Origin: Tepidibacillus fermentans
GTDB lineage: Bacteria; Bacillota; Bacilli; Tepidibacillales; Tepidibacillaceae
Assembly: GCF_004342885.1 (NCBI RefSeq)
Contig: NZ_SMAB01000002.1
Location: 186,001-250,000 of the forward strand
Length of the DNA: 64,000 nucleotides
Direction: 5' to 3'
Part shown: one piece after another, positions 17,040 to 25,593 of the stretch
Layout of the letters: each line of letters starts with the position of its first letter
Position numbering within the stretch: position 1 is the stretch's first letter
The notes under the pieces: generated by a model
Database searches by the model: none
Told to the model about the DNA's origin: nothing
The model's input: the letters and a program-made list of their open reading frames with translations, nothing else
Position numbers and translations under genes: made by a program

Positions 17040-18329
17040 TTGCTTGTTACCATTCGAAATATAGCACAATATGTAAATCAAGAAGTAAAACTAGGAGTTT
17101 GGTTATATAATAAACGTTCTAGTGGTAAGATCCAATTTCTTCAACTGCGTGATGGGACCAGTTTTATTCAGGGAGTTGTCGTAAAAAATGAAGTCCCAGA
17201 ACAAGTTTGGAATGATAGTAAATCATTAACCCAAGAAAGTTCTTTTTATGTTACAGGCATTGTTAGAGAAGACCAACGTTCAAAACTTGGTTACGAACTA
17301 GCGATTACGAATATTGAAATCATTCAAATTGCGGAGGATTATCCTATTACAAAGAAAGAACATGGAACAGACTTTTTAATGGACCATCGTCATCTTTGGA
17401 TGAGAACTCCTCGTCAAAATGCAATCTTACGTATTCGAAGCGAAATTATCCGTGCGATTCAAGAATTTTTAAATGAAAAAGGTTTTACATTAGTGGATCC
17501 ACCGATCTTGACCCCAACTTCTGCAGAAGGAACCACTAACCTTTTCCATACGAAATATTTTGACGAAGATGCGTATTTGTCTCAGAGTGGTCAATTATAT
17601 ATGGAAGCGGCAGCTATGGCATTAGGCCGTGTTTATTCATTTGGACCTACATTCCGTGCGGAAAAGTCAAAAACTAGACGACATTTGATTGAATTTTGGA
17701 TGATTGAACCAGAAATGGCCTTTGTTGAACACGAGGAAAACTTACAAATCCAAGAGGAGTTTGTCTCACACGTAATTCAATCTGTCGTTACGAACTGCCG
17801 ATATGAATTAGAAACACTTGGTCGTGACATTTCCAAGTTAGAAAAGGTTCAAGCTCCATTCCCACGTATTACATATGACGAAGCAATTAAGCTGTTGCAG
17901 GAACAAGGGCATGAGATTCAGTGGGGTGATGATTTTGGAGCACCACATGAGACAGCAATTGCAGAAAGCTTTGACCGACCTGTTTTCATTACCCATTACC
18001 CGACAGAATTAAAAGCATTCTATATGAAGCCAGATCCAAATCGTCCTGATGTTGTGTTATGTGCAGATTTAATTGCTCCAGAAGGATACGGCGAGATCAT
18101 TGGTGGAAGTCAACGGATTGACGATCCTAAGTTATTAGAACAACGGTTCAAAGAGCATCATTTATCGCCGGAGGCTTATAAATGGTATCTCGATATTAGA
18201 AAATATGGTAGTGTGCCACATAGTGGCTTTGGTTTAGGACTCGAGCGAACTGTGGCTTGGATCTGTGGATTAGATCATGTTCGTGAAACGATTCCATTCC
18301 CTCGACTCTTGAATCGACTCTACCCATAA
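17040..18329 (+). CDS. asnS: Asparaginyl-tRNA synthetase
   Basis: The TTG start at 17040 follows GGAGGG and matches the normal N-terminus. The 429-residue class II synthetase has an N-terminal OB-fold anticodon domain ([20 protein letters not shown]) and a catalytic core with motif 2 ([16 protein letters not shown]) and motif 3 (GFGLGLERT). It charges tRNA-Asn with asparagine. Asn and Asp enzymes resemble each other, but the length and the aspB-asnS-dnaD context fit AsnS. It has its own promoter and a strong terminator. Confidence 0.95.
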   Translation: MLVTIRNIAQYVNQEVKLGVWLYNKRSSGKIQFLQLRDGTSFIQGVVVKNEVPEQVWNDSKSLTQESSFYVTGIVREDQRSKLGYELAITNIEIIQIAEDYPITKKEHGTDFLMDHRHLWMRTPRQNAILRIRSEIIRAIQEFLNEKGFTLVDPPILTPTSAEGTTNLFHTKYFDEDAYLSQSGQLYMEAAAMALGRVYSFGPTFRAEKSKTRRHLIEFWMIEPEMAFVEHEENLQIQEEFVSHVIQSVVTNCRYELETLGRDISKLEKVQAPFPRITYDEAIKLLQEQGHEIQWGDDFGAPHETAIAESFDRPVFITHYPTELKAFYMKPDPNRPDVVLCADLIAPEGYGEIIGGSQRIDDPKLLEQRFKEHHLSPEAYKWYLDIRKYGSVPHSGFGLGLERTVAWICGLDHVRETIPFPRLLNRLYP

Positions 18330-18355
18330 AAAATACTCATACTTTCTTTACAATT

Positions 18356-18384
18356 AAAAAGAGCACCCAATTGGTGCTCTTTTT
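18356..18384 (+). terminator. Terminator after asnS
   Basis: AAAAAGAGCACC and GGTGCTCTTTTT form a perfect 12-bp stem with a 5-base loop. Confidence 0.9.
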
Positions 18385-18404
18385 AAGTAAATGAGGTGTA
18401 ACCA

Positions 18405-19142
18405 TTGCAAAATGAAAATCAATTTTTTCTCGAGTTACTTGAAGAAGGTTCAACGACAATTTCTAACCTATTACTTTCTCATTATAAAGAGCTAGGGCTA
18501 TCTGACCAAGAAATGATGCTCATTATCCACTTGCTTTATTATCAAGGGAAAGGTAATTCGTTTCCTGCTGTCACAGAATTAGAACGGCGAATGACATTAA
18601 ATACTGAAGAGATGATGCGCCTCTTACAAAGATTAGTCCGTCAAAATTATATTCGTATTGATGAAAAAAAGGATGAAGTAACTGGAATATTATCTGAAGT
18701 CTATAATCTAACTCCGCTTTATCAAAAATTGATACATTTGATGATTCATCAGTATCAAAAACAACAAATAGAAATAAGACAACAAGAAAAAAAAGAAGAG
18801 GTAATCAACATTTTTCAAACCTTTGAACAAGAATTTGGCCGACCGTTATCCCCTATGGAAATTGAAATGATTAATACATGGATCGATCAAGATCATTATT
18901 CGATTGAACTTATCCATTATGCATTAAAAGAAGCTGTATTCTCTAATAAACTTAGTTTTCGTTACATTGATAAGATTCTATTTGAATGGCAAAGAAAAAA
19001 TTTAAAAACAGTTGACCAGATTAAATTACATCTCAAAAAATTTCGTGAAAAACAACCAACAATTAAGAACCAACCCTTTGAGGAGAAGAAAGAGTATCCT
19101 GAATTTGAATTTTATAATTGGTTAGAAAATGATGAATCTTAA
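18405..19142 (+). CDS. dnaD: DnaD replication initiation protein
   Basis: The TTG start at 18405 follows GAGGTG. The 245-residue protein has the N-terminal winged-helix domain (YKELGLSDQEMMLIIHLLYY). The C-terminal DnaD/DnaB domain has FEQEFGRPLSPMEIEMINTW and ends with the FEWQRKNLKTVDQ helix. DnaD helps DnaA and DnaB load the replicative helicase at oriC and at restart sites. In B. subtilis it follows asnS and precedes nth. Here nth is absent and a convergent reverse gene abuts the end, sharing bases 19139-19142. Confidence 0.92.
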   Translation: MQNENQFFLELLEEGSTTISNLLLSHYKELGLSDQEMMLIIHLLYYQGKGNSFPAVTELERRMTLNTEEMMRLLQRLVRQNYIRIDEKKDEVTGILSEVYNLTPLYQKLIHLMIHQYQKQQIEIRQQEKKEEVINIFQTFEQEFGRPLSPMEIEMINTWIDQDHYSIELIHYALKEAVFSNKLSFRYIDKILFEWQRKNLKTVDQIKLHLKKFREKQPTIKNQPFEEKKEYPEFEFYNWLENDES

Positions 19143-19513
19143 TCGAATACAAAATCTAATCCTTCCCTGATCCCAGTAATGAACAAAGCTTGTTTTGTAT
19201 CGCCTGTTTGAATATCAAATTCATGAAGAATTCCCAGACTATGGATCTCCTGATTTTCTCTTAATAATTGAACCTGTTCTCCATAAAAAACAAGTGAAAT
19301 TAACCCTATGGGTTCTGGCCATTCTAGATGAAGAAAAAGTTCCTCCACGTCTTTTTCATTCTTTCTTAACTCCCATAAGGTTGGTAAGTTCAAACTTAAC
19401 ATCTCGCTTTTCTTTGGAAAAACATTTTCAAAAATTTTTGATAATGAGTGGTCCGCAACAAAAAGAATATTGGATTGTACAAAAGCAATGTAAGGTTTTA
19501 TCATATTTTTCAT
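19139..19513 (-). CDS. Hypothetical protein convergent with dnaD
   Basis: A 124-residue frame on the reverse strand, with AAGGAGAC about 14 bases before the ATG. An opposite frame (19195-19551, forward) overlaps it but has no ribosome binding site, so the reverse frame is preferred. The protein has alternating hydrophobic stretches (YIAFVQSNILFVAD, IGLISLVFYGEQVQLL) and no signal peptide or clear membrane helix. I do not recognise the family. It ends 4 bases inside the dnaD stop region and could share a transcript with the OsmC-like gene upstream only past a terminator. Confidence 0.5.
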   Translation of the reverse strand: MKNMIKPYIAFVQSNILFVADHSLSKIFENVFPKKSEMLSLNLPTLWELRKNEKDVEELFLHLEWPEPIGLISLVFYGEQVQLLRENQEIHSLGILHEFDIQTGDTKQALFITGIREGLDFVFD

Positions 19514-19562
19514 TTGATCTAAACAGTCTCCTTAAATACGAGATTATGTAGATCATTGTAAC

Positions 19563-19597
19563 AAAAAAAGGGCCCTTCTAGAAGGCCCACTTTTTAT
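19563..19597 (-). terminator. Bidirectional terminator, mainly for the first OsmC-like gene
   Basis: GGGCCTTCTAGAAGGGCCC is a palindromic stem flanked by A-runs on one side and T-runs on the other. On the reverse strand it follows the OsmC gene and ends in TTTTTTT. Confidence 0.85.
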
Positions 19598-20034
19598 CTC
19601 ACAATCTTCACATCGCCGATCACTTCTACGCCCTTTAGAGTATCGGAAACCGGACATTTCTCTTCTACCATTTGCATCAATTTTTTAATTTTATCTTCGG
19701 GAGAATTTGATACCAACTCTACTTGGTAACGGATCTGAGTAAATCCCTTCCTTACATCTTTGTTTAATCCTAAAAAACCATCTGGATCTAAATCACCAGT
19801 CACATGTACCTTACAATCCTCAATCTCAACATGAGCTGCTTTGCTAAATGCTGCAATCGTGATTGATAGACATCCCCCTAGTGCTGACAATAACATTTCT
19901 ACGGGGTTCATCGCTTTGTTTGTTCCACCAAGTTGTTCAGGTTCATCCATTTGAACGGTAAACCCTCTTGCATTTGCCTCCACAAATAATCCTTCTTTTA
20001 ATGAAACAGTTGCTTTGAATTCTTGAATTGCCAT
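19594..20034 (-). CDS. OsmC/Ohr-family protein (paralog 1)
   Basis: The 146-residue protein has the OsmC fold: MNPVEMLLSALGGCLSITIA with one cysteine and VEEKCPVSDTLKG with the second. Family members reduce organic peroxides with this cysteine pair, but many homologs of this subgroup have no defined substrate. GGAGGAG precedes the start, and a bidirectional terminator follows. A close paralog lies at 23802-24251 on the same strand, on the other side of the TRAP operon. They share most conserved blocks but differ along their length, indicating an old duplication. Confidence 0.88.
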   Translation of the reverse strand: MAIQEFKATVSLKEGLFVEANARGFTVQMDEPEQLGGTNKAMNPVEMLLSALGGCLSITIAAFSKAAHVEIEDCKVHVTGDLDPDGFLGLNKDVRKGFTQIRYQVELVSNSPEDKIKKLMQMVEEKCPVSDTLKGVEVIGDVKIVR

Positions 20035-20204
20035 TTATTTCTCCTCCAATTACATCTTAGTTTTTACTTTCAAGTCAAATTATATGCTTGAGTTTATATT
20101 ATACAGAGATTGAAGTACATTTATTCAAAAGTTGTTTAATAAATTAAGCTTTTTATGACAAAATTATCCAAAAAAATGTATTAGCAATAATAATTATAAA
20201 AAAA

Positions 20205-20233
20205 TATACAATAACTAGAATTTAGTGTATAAT
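20205..20233 (+). promoter_or_regulatory. Probable promoter of the TRAP operon
   Basis: TATACA (20205-20210) and TATAAT (20228-20233) are spaced 17 bases apart in an AT-rich 238-base divergent region. The -35 match is weak. Confidence 0.45.
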
Positions 20234-20272
20234 AATTTTGGAAAAGTTCAAAACAATTAAAAGAGGGGGAAA

Positions 20273-21229
20273 ATGATGAAGAAGAGTTATGTTTTACTAG
20301 CGATCGTACTTTTGTTATCCCTAAGCTTGGTTGGATGTGGGGGTGGAAAAGCCAGTCAATTAATCATTGCAACTGGAGGCACTGGTGGAACATATTATCC
20401 TCTTGGTGGAGGAATTGCCCAAATTATTAAAGATAATACAAAAATGGATGCAACTGCTCAAGTTACAGGAGCATCTGTTGAAAATATGCGTTTACTAAGT
20501 AAAGGCGATGTAGATTTAGCTTTTACTCAATCCGATATTGCTGATTATGCAAGTAAGGGTACAGAAATGTTTAAAGATACTCCGGTAAAAAATTTAAAAG
20601 CTATTTCTTCCTTATATAATGAAACCGTTCAAATTGTAACAACTGTAAATAGTGGGATTAATTCTGTTGCCGATCTTAAAGGGAAACGTGTTTCTGTTGG
20701 AGCTGCTGGTAGTGGAGTAGAGGCAAACGCAAAACAAATCCTTGAAGTCTATGGGTTAAAGTTTGAAGATTTAAAAGCAGAGCATTTATCATTCGGTGAT
20801 TCTTCTCAAAGAATTCAAGACGGACAACTGGATGCAGCTTTTATTACTGCTGGTGCACCTACAGCAGCTGTCAACGAATTATCTGCAACCACTAAATTTA
20901 AAATTCTTTCTCTAGATCAGGATAAAATTAAAGAATTAATAACGAAATACCCATACTATGTTGAAGATGTAATTCCGGCAAAAACATATGCTGGTCAAGA
21001 TCAAGATGTAAAAACTGTTGCCGTAAAATCCATTCTTGTTGCTAGAGGAGATTTATCAGAAGATCAAGTCTATGATATAACAAAGTCCCTTTTTGAGCAC
21101 CTAGACAAACTAGTCGCGATAAATAAAAAAGCCGAGTCGATAAAATTAGAAACAGCATTAGATGGGATAAATTTAGAAATTCACCCAGGTGCTGCGAAAT
21201 ACTATAAAGAAAAGGAAATTTTAAAGTAA
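20273..21229 (+). CDS. TAXI-family TRAP transporter solute-binding lipoprotein
   Basis: A signal peptide with lipobox LVGC (Cys at about residue 22) is followed by ATGGTGGTYYPLGGGIAQII, the diagnostic N-terminus of the TAXI (TRAP-associated extracytoplasmic immunogenic) family. 318 residues is normal. As a membrane-anchored lipoprotein it would capture a substrate, often a dicarboxylate or glutamate-like compound, and deliver it to the TRAP permease encoded two genes downstream. The substrate cannot be read from the sequence. The start (tandem ATG at 20273/20276) follows GAGGGGGAA. Its stop overlaps the next start as TAATG. Confidence 0.93.
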   Translation: MMKKSYVLLAIVLLLSLSLVGCGGGKASQLIIATGGTGGTYYPLGGGIAQIIKDNTKMDATAQVTGASVENMRLLSKGDVDLAFTQSDIADYASKGTEMFKDTPVKNLKAISSLYNETVQIVTTVNSGINSVADLKGKRVSVGAAGSGVEANAKQILEVYGLKFEDLKAEHLSFGDSSQRIQDGQLDAAFITAGAPTAAVNELSATTKFKILSLDQDKIKELITKYPYYVEDVIPAKTYAGQDQDVKTVAVKSILVARGDLSEDQVYDITKSLFEHLDKLVAINKKAESIKLETALDGINLEIHPGAAKYYKEKEILK

Positions 21230-21777
21230 TGTTTAAATATAAACAACCGAGGCGGCTTTTTTCCCCTCGGTTTTTTTTAAGGACTATATGGAAATCCTCG
21301 ATTGTGATAATTCTCATCATGCTGTTACTTTATAATCTTCCTTTAGTACCTATGTTAACACTTATCGAAGGAGATTCGGGAAAAATATTACTCCGTATCC
21401 CCGTTAATGGAAATGATCACTTTTCTATTGAATATATCCATTCCATTCATAAAACACCTGTTATTGACACTTTTTATATTGACTCCAATCAAAATATTGT
21501 AGTAGATCAAACCACTTTTGACACTTATGGTGTTGGCATGCCATCAGACGTAGAAAAAGGTGAAACATTTACCATTAAAAATGGGAAATTCGTATTGAAT
21601 CATCTCAATCGAGTTCTTCCATATTTTGATATGAGGGTTGGCCAAGTGATTGCAAACCATCAATTCATTGTACACCAGAGAAAAATACCATTAGCAAAGT
21701 TAACTAGACCTGGGAATTGGGTCCGATTTAAAGTGCAAAAATTAAGCTTATTGCAACTGATGAAGGGAGGTAGTTAA
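21229..21777 (+). CDS. DUF1850 protein of the TAXI-TRAP operon
   Basis: The ATG overlaps the stop of the binding-protein gene by one base, so translation is coupled. The 182-residue protein has a membrane helix (about residues 22-41) and the DUF1850 core with SIEYIHSIHKTPVIDTFYID and FDTYGVGMPSD. DUF1850 genes are regularly found between TAXI binding proteins and fused TRAP permeases, and their role is unknown. The first 20 codons contain a GC-rich hairpin followed by eight T residues (21245-21278), an oddity described separately. Confidence 0.85.
   Translation: MFKYKQPRRLFSPRFFLRTIWKSSIVIILIMLLLYNLPLVPMLTLIEGDSGKILLRIPVNGNDHFSIEYIHSIHKTPVIDTFYIDSNQNIVVDQTTFDTYGVGMPSDVEKGETFTIKNGKFVLNHLNRVLPYFDMRVGQVIANHQFIVHQRKIPLAKLTRPGNWVRFKVQKLSLLQLMKGGS
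21245..21278 (+). terminator. Terminator-like hairpin inside the DUF1850 coding start
   Basis: AACCGAGG (21245-21252) pairs with CCTCGGTT (21265-21272), with a 12-base loop and then a T8 run at 21271-21278. It looks like an intrinsic terminator inside codons 6-17 of the DUF1850 gene, directly after the binding-protein gene. Partial termination here would give more binding protein than permease. Confidence 0.7.
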
Positions 21778-21778
21778 A

Positions 21779-23746
21779 ATGAGTCAAGATATTAAACATT
21801 TAACTGAAAAAGAGATGCATCAGTTATTAAGTAAATACGATAGAGAGTCAAATTTTTATAAATATACAGGATTTATGAAATGGTTGGTGACCATTTTGGC
21901 AGCTGGCTTTTCACTTTTTCAGATTTACGCTGCACTTTTTGGTAATATCCCACTTCAATTATTAGTTCCTGTACATTTAGGTTTCGGTTTAACATTGATC
22001 TATATTTTGTTTCCTACAAAAAAATATGTTAAAAAAAGCAATTTGTTTACAATAATTCTTGATTTTTTATTACCTATATTAAGTGCAGGGGTTGGTTTTT
22101 ATTGGGTTTTTGAGTATAAAGATTTAATTATAAGAGCTGGGAATTATAACCAATTGGATTTTGTTATGGGGTTGATCGCTATACTTCTAGTAGTAGAAGC
22201 TTCTAGAAGAGTAGTTGGAATTCCAATTACAGTGATTGCTTTATTTTTCTTGATTTATGCTAAATTTGGCAATTATTTTCCATCGTTTTTAAGTTTTCGG
22301 GGGCTATCTTATGAACGTATCGTGTCACATATGTATTATACTTTAGACGGTATTCTTGGAACTCCTTTACAAGTGTCGGCAAAGTTTATCTTCTTATTTT
22401 TGTTGTTCGGAGCATTTTTAGAAAAAACAGGAGTAGGTCAGTATTTCAATGATCTAGCATTATTGATTGCTGGAAAACGTGTAGGTGGTCCTGCAAAAGT
22501 AGCTGTATTTTCAAGTGCATTACAGGGGACTATTAGTGGAAGTTCAGTTGCCAACGTAGTTACTTCTGGATCATTTACCATTCCAATGATGAGAAAATTG
22601 GGGTATCGTAAAGAGTTTGCTGGAGCAGTAGAAGCAGCAGCTTCTACTGGTGGACAAATTATGCCACCTATTATGGGAGCTGCAGCCTTTTTGATGGCTG
22701 AATTTATTGGGATGTCTTATTGGGATATTGCAAAAGCGGCTGCAGTACCTGCAATTCTATATTTCACAGGGATCTGGATTATGGTTCACTTTGAAGCAAA
22801 AAGAACGGGGCTACGGGGTTTAACTGATGAAGAGTTGCCTGATAAAAAAGAAATTTTAAAGAAACTATATTTACTAATTCCTTTATTTGTTATTATTGGA
22901 CTTCTCATGAGTGGAAAGTCTGCAACCTTTTCTGCAATTAGTGGGATATTGAGTACAATTATTGTTGGAATAATCGGTATGTTGCTAGGACATAACGAAA
23001 TGAAATTAAAAGATATATTTTTTGCTTTGGAAGATGGAGCAAAAGCATCATTAGGAGTTATTGCGGCTACTGCCGCTGCAGGGATTATAGTAGGTACTGT
23101 TACACTAACTGGATTAGGGTTAAAATTCGCCAATGGATTAATTGAATTTTCGGGTGGATTACTTATTCCAACTCTCTTTTTAACGATGATTTCATCAATT
23201 ATATTAGGAATGGGTTCTCCAACAACAGCGAATTATATTATCACTTCAACAATCGCTGCACCAGCGATTATACAATTAGGAGTTCCAGCACTTGCAGCTC
23301 ATATGTTCACATTCTATTTTGGAATTGTGGCCGATATCACCCCACCAGTTGCGCTTGCAGCTTTTGCGGCATCAGGAATAGCTGGAGGTAAACCGATTCG
23401 AACGGGTGCAGAAGCAACAAGATTAGCGATTGCAGCATTTATTATTCCATATATTTTTGTGTTATCTCCTCAATTACTACTTGTTAATACAACGATATTA
23501 AAAACATTGTGGATTATCACTACAGCATTCGTTGGTATGTTGGGAATAAGTGCAGGATTAATGGGATACTGGTTCAGACCAATGTATTGGATTGAAAGAG
23601 TATTAGCAATACCTGCAGGGCTTATGCTCATCGTTCCAGGATTATGGACCGATTCGGTTGGATTAGGTATCTTAGTGTTACTATTTATCATTCAATTCAC
23701 AACGAGAAAAAAAATGAAAAAAATTGCAAATGCTGAAGTCAAATAA
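21779..23746 (+). CDS. TRAP transporter fused permease (DctQM type)
   Basis: This 655-residue polytopic membrane protein combines the small 4-helix subunit (residues about 30-160) with the large 12-helix subunit, as usual for TAXI-associated TRAP systems. Conserved blocks include FSSALQGTISGSSVANVVTSG, STGGQIMPPIMGAAAFLMAE and GMGSPTTANYIITSTIAAPA. It uses an ion gradient, usually sodium, to import substrate delivered by the lipoprotein. The ribosome binding site is AAGGGAGGT. It ends the operon at a bidirectional terminator shared with the second OsmC-like gene. Confidence 0.93.
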   Translation: MSQDIKHLTEKEMHQLLSKYDRESNFYKYTGFMKWLVTILAAGFSLFQIYAALFGNIPLQLLVPVHLGFGLTLIYILFPTKKYVKKSNLFTIILDFLLPILSAGVGFYWVFEYKDLIIRAGNYNQLDFVMGLIAILLVVEASRRVVGIPITVIALFFLIYAKFGNYFPSFLSFRGLSYERIVSHMYYTLDGILGTPLQVSAKFIFLFLLFGAFLEKTGVGQYFNDLALLIAGKRVGGPAKVAVFSSALQGTISGSSVANVVTSGSFTIPMMRKLGYRKEFAGAVEAAASTGGQIMPPIMGAAAFLMAEFIGMSYWDIAKAAAVPAILYFTGIWIMVHFEAKRTGLRGLTDEELPDKKEILKKLYLLIPLFVIIGLLMSGKSATFSAISGILSTIIVGIIGMLLGHNEMKLKDIFFALEDGAKASLGVIAATAAAGIIVGTVTLTGLGLKFANGLIEFSGGLLIPTLFLTMISSIILGMGSPTTANYIITSTIAAPAIIQLGVPALAAHMFTFYFGIVADITPPVALAAFAASGIAGGKPIRTGAEATRLAIAAFIIPYIFVLSPQLLLVNTTILKTLWIITTAFVGMLGISAGLMGYWFRPMYWIERVLAIPAGLMLIVPGLWTDSVGLGILVLLFIIQFTTRKKMKKIANAEVK

Positions 23747-23758
23747 ATAAATGAAATC

Positions 23759-23793
23759 AAAAAGGACATCCTAATAGATGTCCTTTTTATTTT
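23759..23793. terminator. Bidirectional terminator between TRAP permease and OsmC paralog 2
   Basis: AAAAAGGACATC and GATGTCCTTTTT form a perfect stem with a 6-base loop and T-runs in both directions. Confidence 0.9.
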
Positions 23794-23801
23794 ATATTAA
23801 A

Positions 23802-24251
23802 TTATGCCGACACTGTCTCTAATTCTACAGAATTGTTGATAGTAACACCAACACGCAATGTATCACTAACTGGGCACTTTGATTCAGCCATTTTAATTAA
23901 GCGCTCGATACGGTTTTGTGGTGCATCAGAGACAATGTGTACATGTACACGAATATTTTGATAACCACTTCTAGCATCTGACTTACCCATAGCAGCCATT
24001 GGGTCGAGCTCCCCTTCAACCTCAACACGTAAATCTTTAATATCTACGTGGAATGCTTTAGAGAAGAGACTAATTGTAATTGTTAAACAACTTCCTAAAG
24101 CAGAAAGTAATAATTCTGTAGGAGCCATTCCTTGGTTAGAACCACCGATTTGTTCTGGTTCGTCAACAGTAACTTTAAAACCGCGAGCTTCAGCTTCTAC
24201 ACGTGTCCCCTCAATTAAGCGAACGGATGAACGAAAAACTTGATTTGCCAT
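23802..24251 (-). CDS. OsmC/Ohr-family protein (paralog 2)
   Basis: The 149-residue protein has MAPTELLLSALGSCLTITIS and MAESKCPVSDTLRVG, the two cysteine-containing motifs of the OsmC family, implying thiol-based peroxide chemistry (family knowledge; not proven for this subgroup). GGGAGG precedes the start. Together with the gene at 19594-20034 it brackets the TRAP operon, in the opposite orientation to it. That arrangement may reflect duplication or insertion of the TRAP operon between two copies. Confidence 0.88.
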   Translation of the reverse strand: MANQVFRSSVRLIEGTRVEAEARGFKVTVDEPEQIGGSNQGMAPTELLLSALGSCLTITISLFSKAFHVDIKDLRVEVEGELDPMAAMGKSDARSGYQNIRVHVHIVSDAPQNRIERLIKMAESKCPVSDTLRVGVTINNSVELETVSA

Positions 24252-24498
24252 TTTTAAAAACCTCCCACTTAATAATCATTCGTAAATAAGAATTTATTCT
24301 TTGTGAACTTTTCTACAAACAGTATACAAGAGGTTTTTTGAAAAAGATAGATATAAAAGAATATGTTAATAAATTTGTCATAATTATTATTTTAGATTGT
24401 AACAAAAAATACACAATTTAAACTCGTGGCATATACGAATGAAGAAATTTCGTTTACAATAAATATGGTTTTAATCGTTTATTAGGAGGATTGAATTA

Positions 24499-24864
24499 AT
24501 GACAGTGGATGAAAAAAAGGTACAATTTATATATGATGATCGATTAGGAATTCACATACCTGATTTCCGAGTAGATTGGGAAGACTTATCGCTGAACGAA
24601 CAGTTAAAAGTGATTGATCGATGGGAAAAGGAAAGGGCAAAGATTCCGGATCGTATTAAGGAATTAGAAGAAGAAATTATGAAAAAGCAGGATGAAATGT
24701 TTGAGATACCTTTTGAAGAATTTGTGGAAGTACATAAAGAAATTGTCGACCTGTCAAGTGCAATTAATGATTTGAATATTTGGTTTCGAACTCATGGACA
24801 TGTTACAGAAGAAAATAATAATGGTAAAGAAAATCATAAAGAAGAACAAAATATACATTTGTAA
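24499..24864 (+). CDS. Hypothetical acidic coiled-coil protein
   Basis: This 121-residue protein starts after TAGGAGG. It has an N-terminal part with FIYDDRLGIHIPDFRVDWED, a charged helical middle (residues 45-75) likely to form a coiled coil, and a low-complexity Asn/Glu/His-rich tail. No membrane segment or signal peptide is seen. I do not recognise the family. It has its own terminator and no obvious operon partner. Confidence 0.65.
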   Translation: MTVDEKKVQFIYDDRLGIHIPDFRVDWEDLSLNEQLKVIDRWEKERAKIPDRIKELEEEIMKKQDEMFEIPFEEFVEVHKEIVDLSSAINDLNIWFRTHGHVTEENNNGKENHKEEQNIHL

Positions 24865-24870
24865 AATTTG

Positions 24871-24904
24871 AGCAACCCTATTTTAAATGCGGGTTGTTTT
24901 TTTC
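24871..24904 (+). terminator. Terminator after the hypothetical gene
   Basis: CAACCC and GGGTTG pair around a 12-base AT-rich loop, and the stem is followed by a T7 run. Confidence 0.75.
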
Positions 24905-24992
24905 TTGTACAACGTATATCAAAGAGAATAAAAATATGATACTCTATAGTTTATGAATGATAATCAATGAACTTCGAGAGGAGTCATTCGTA

Positions 24993-25559
24993 ATGAAACT
25001 TATTTTTGTCACAACAAATCCTGAAAAATTAGCTGAAGCCCAATTAGCATTGGCCCCATTTGGGCATCAAGTAGAAGGAAAAAGTTTCCCATTTATTGAA
25101 CCAACTGAAGGTACACTAGAAGAGATCGCAAGATATAAGTTAGAACAGATAAAAGAGGATGAGGAAATACCAATTTTTGTAGACGATTCTGGAATATTTT
25201 TTGAATCTTATCCTCAATTTCCAGGTATTTTAACGAAAAGAATTTTTCAGTTAATTGGTTATAAGGGGATCGACAAATTATTATCAGGTGAGAGTCGAAA
25301 AGCTTATTTTCGTGGTGTCATTGCTGTGAAGTGGAAAGGAAAAATCGATGTTTTTCACGGAATTACATCCGGCAGGATTATCTCTGAGATACCCTATAAC
25401 TTACCAAAGGATTTACGCTTTCCTTTTGATCCGATTTTTATTCCCGACGGTGATACACAAGTGTTAGGAAATATGTCTTTAGAACAACGAGTCTATTATT
25501 CCTACCGAAGAAAGGCCTTAGAAAAGATGGGACATTGGCTTTATAGTTATCAAAAGTAA
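24993..25559 (+). CDS. Non-canonical purine NTP pyrophosphatase-like protein (HAM1/RdgB family)
   Basis: The ATG at 24993 follows AGAGGAG; the open frame upstream (24957) lacks a site. The 188-residue protein begins MKLIFVTTNPEKLAEAQLAL, the family's TxNxxK motif. It also has FVDDSGIFF (catalytic Asp region) and FPFDPIFIPDG. Such enzymes hydrolyse ITP, dITP or XTP to monophosphates and keep these bases out of nucleic acids. The sequence diverges from typical RdgB in the central region, so this may be a second, specialised member. Bacillales usually carry rdgB next to rph, and neither is nearby. Confidence 0.78.
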   Translation: MKLIFVTTNPEKLAEAQLALAPFGHQVEGKSFPFIEPTEGTLEEIARYKLEQIKEDEEIPIFVDDSGIFFESYPQFPGILTKRIFQLIGYKGIDKLLSGESRKAYFRGVIAVKWKGKIDVFHGITSGRIISEIPYNLPKDLRFPFDPIFIPDGDTQVLGNMSLEQRVYYSYRRKALEKMGHWLYSYQK

Positions 25560-25593
25560 AAATACATGATATGAAAGGCCAGGGATTTAGAAA

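Noticed and set aside
19195-19551. Forward 118-codon frame after dnaD
   Set aside because: It has no ribosome binding site and lies antisense to a reverse frame with a better site; codon pattern favours the reverse frame.
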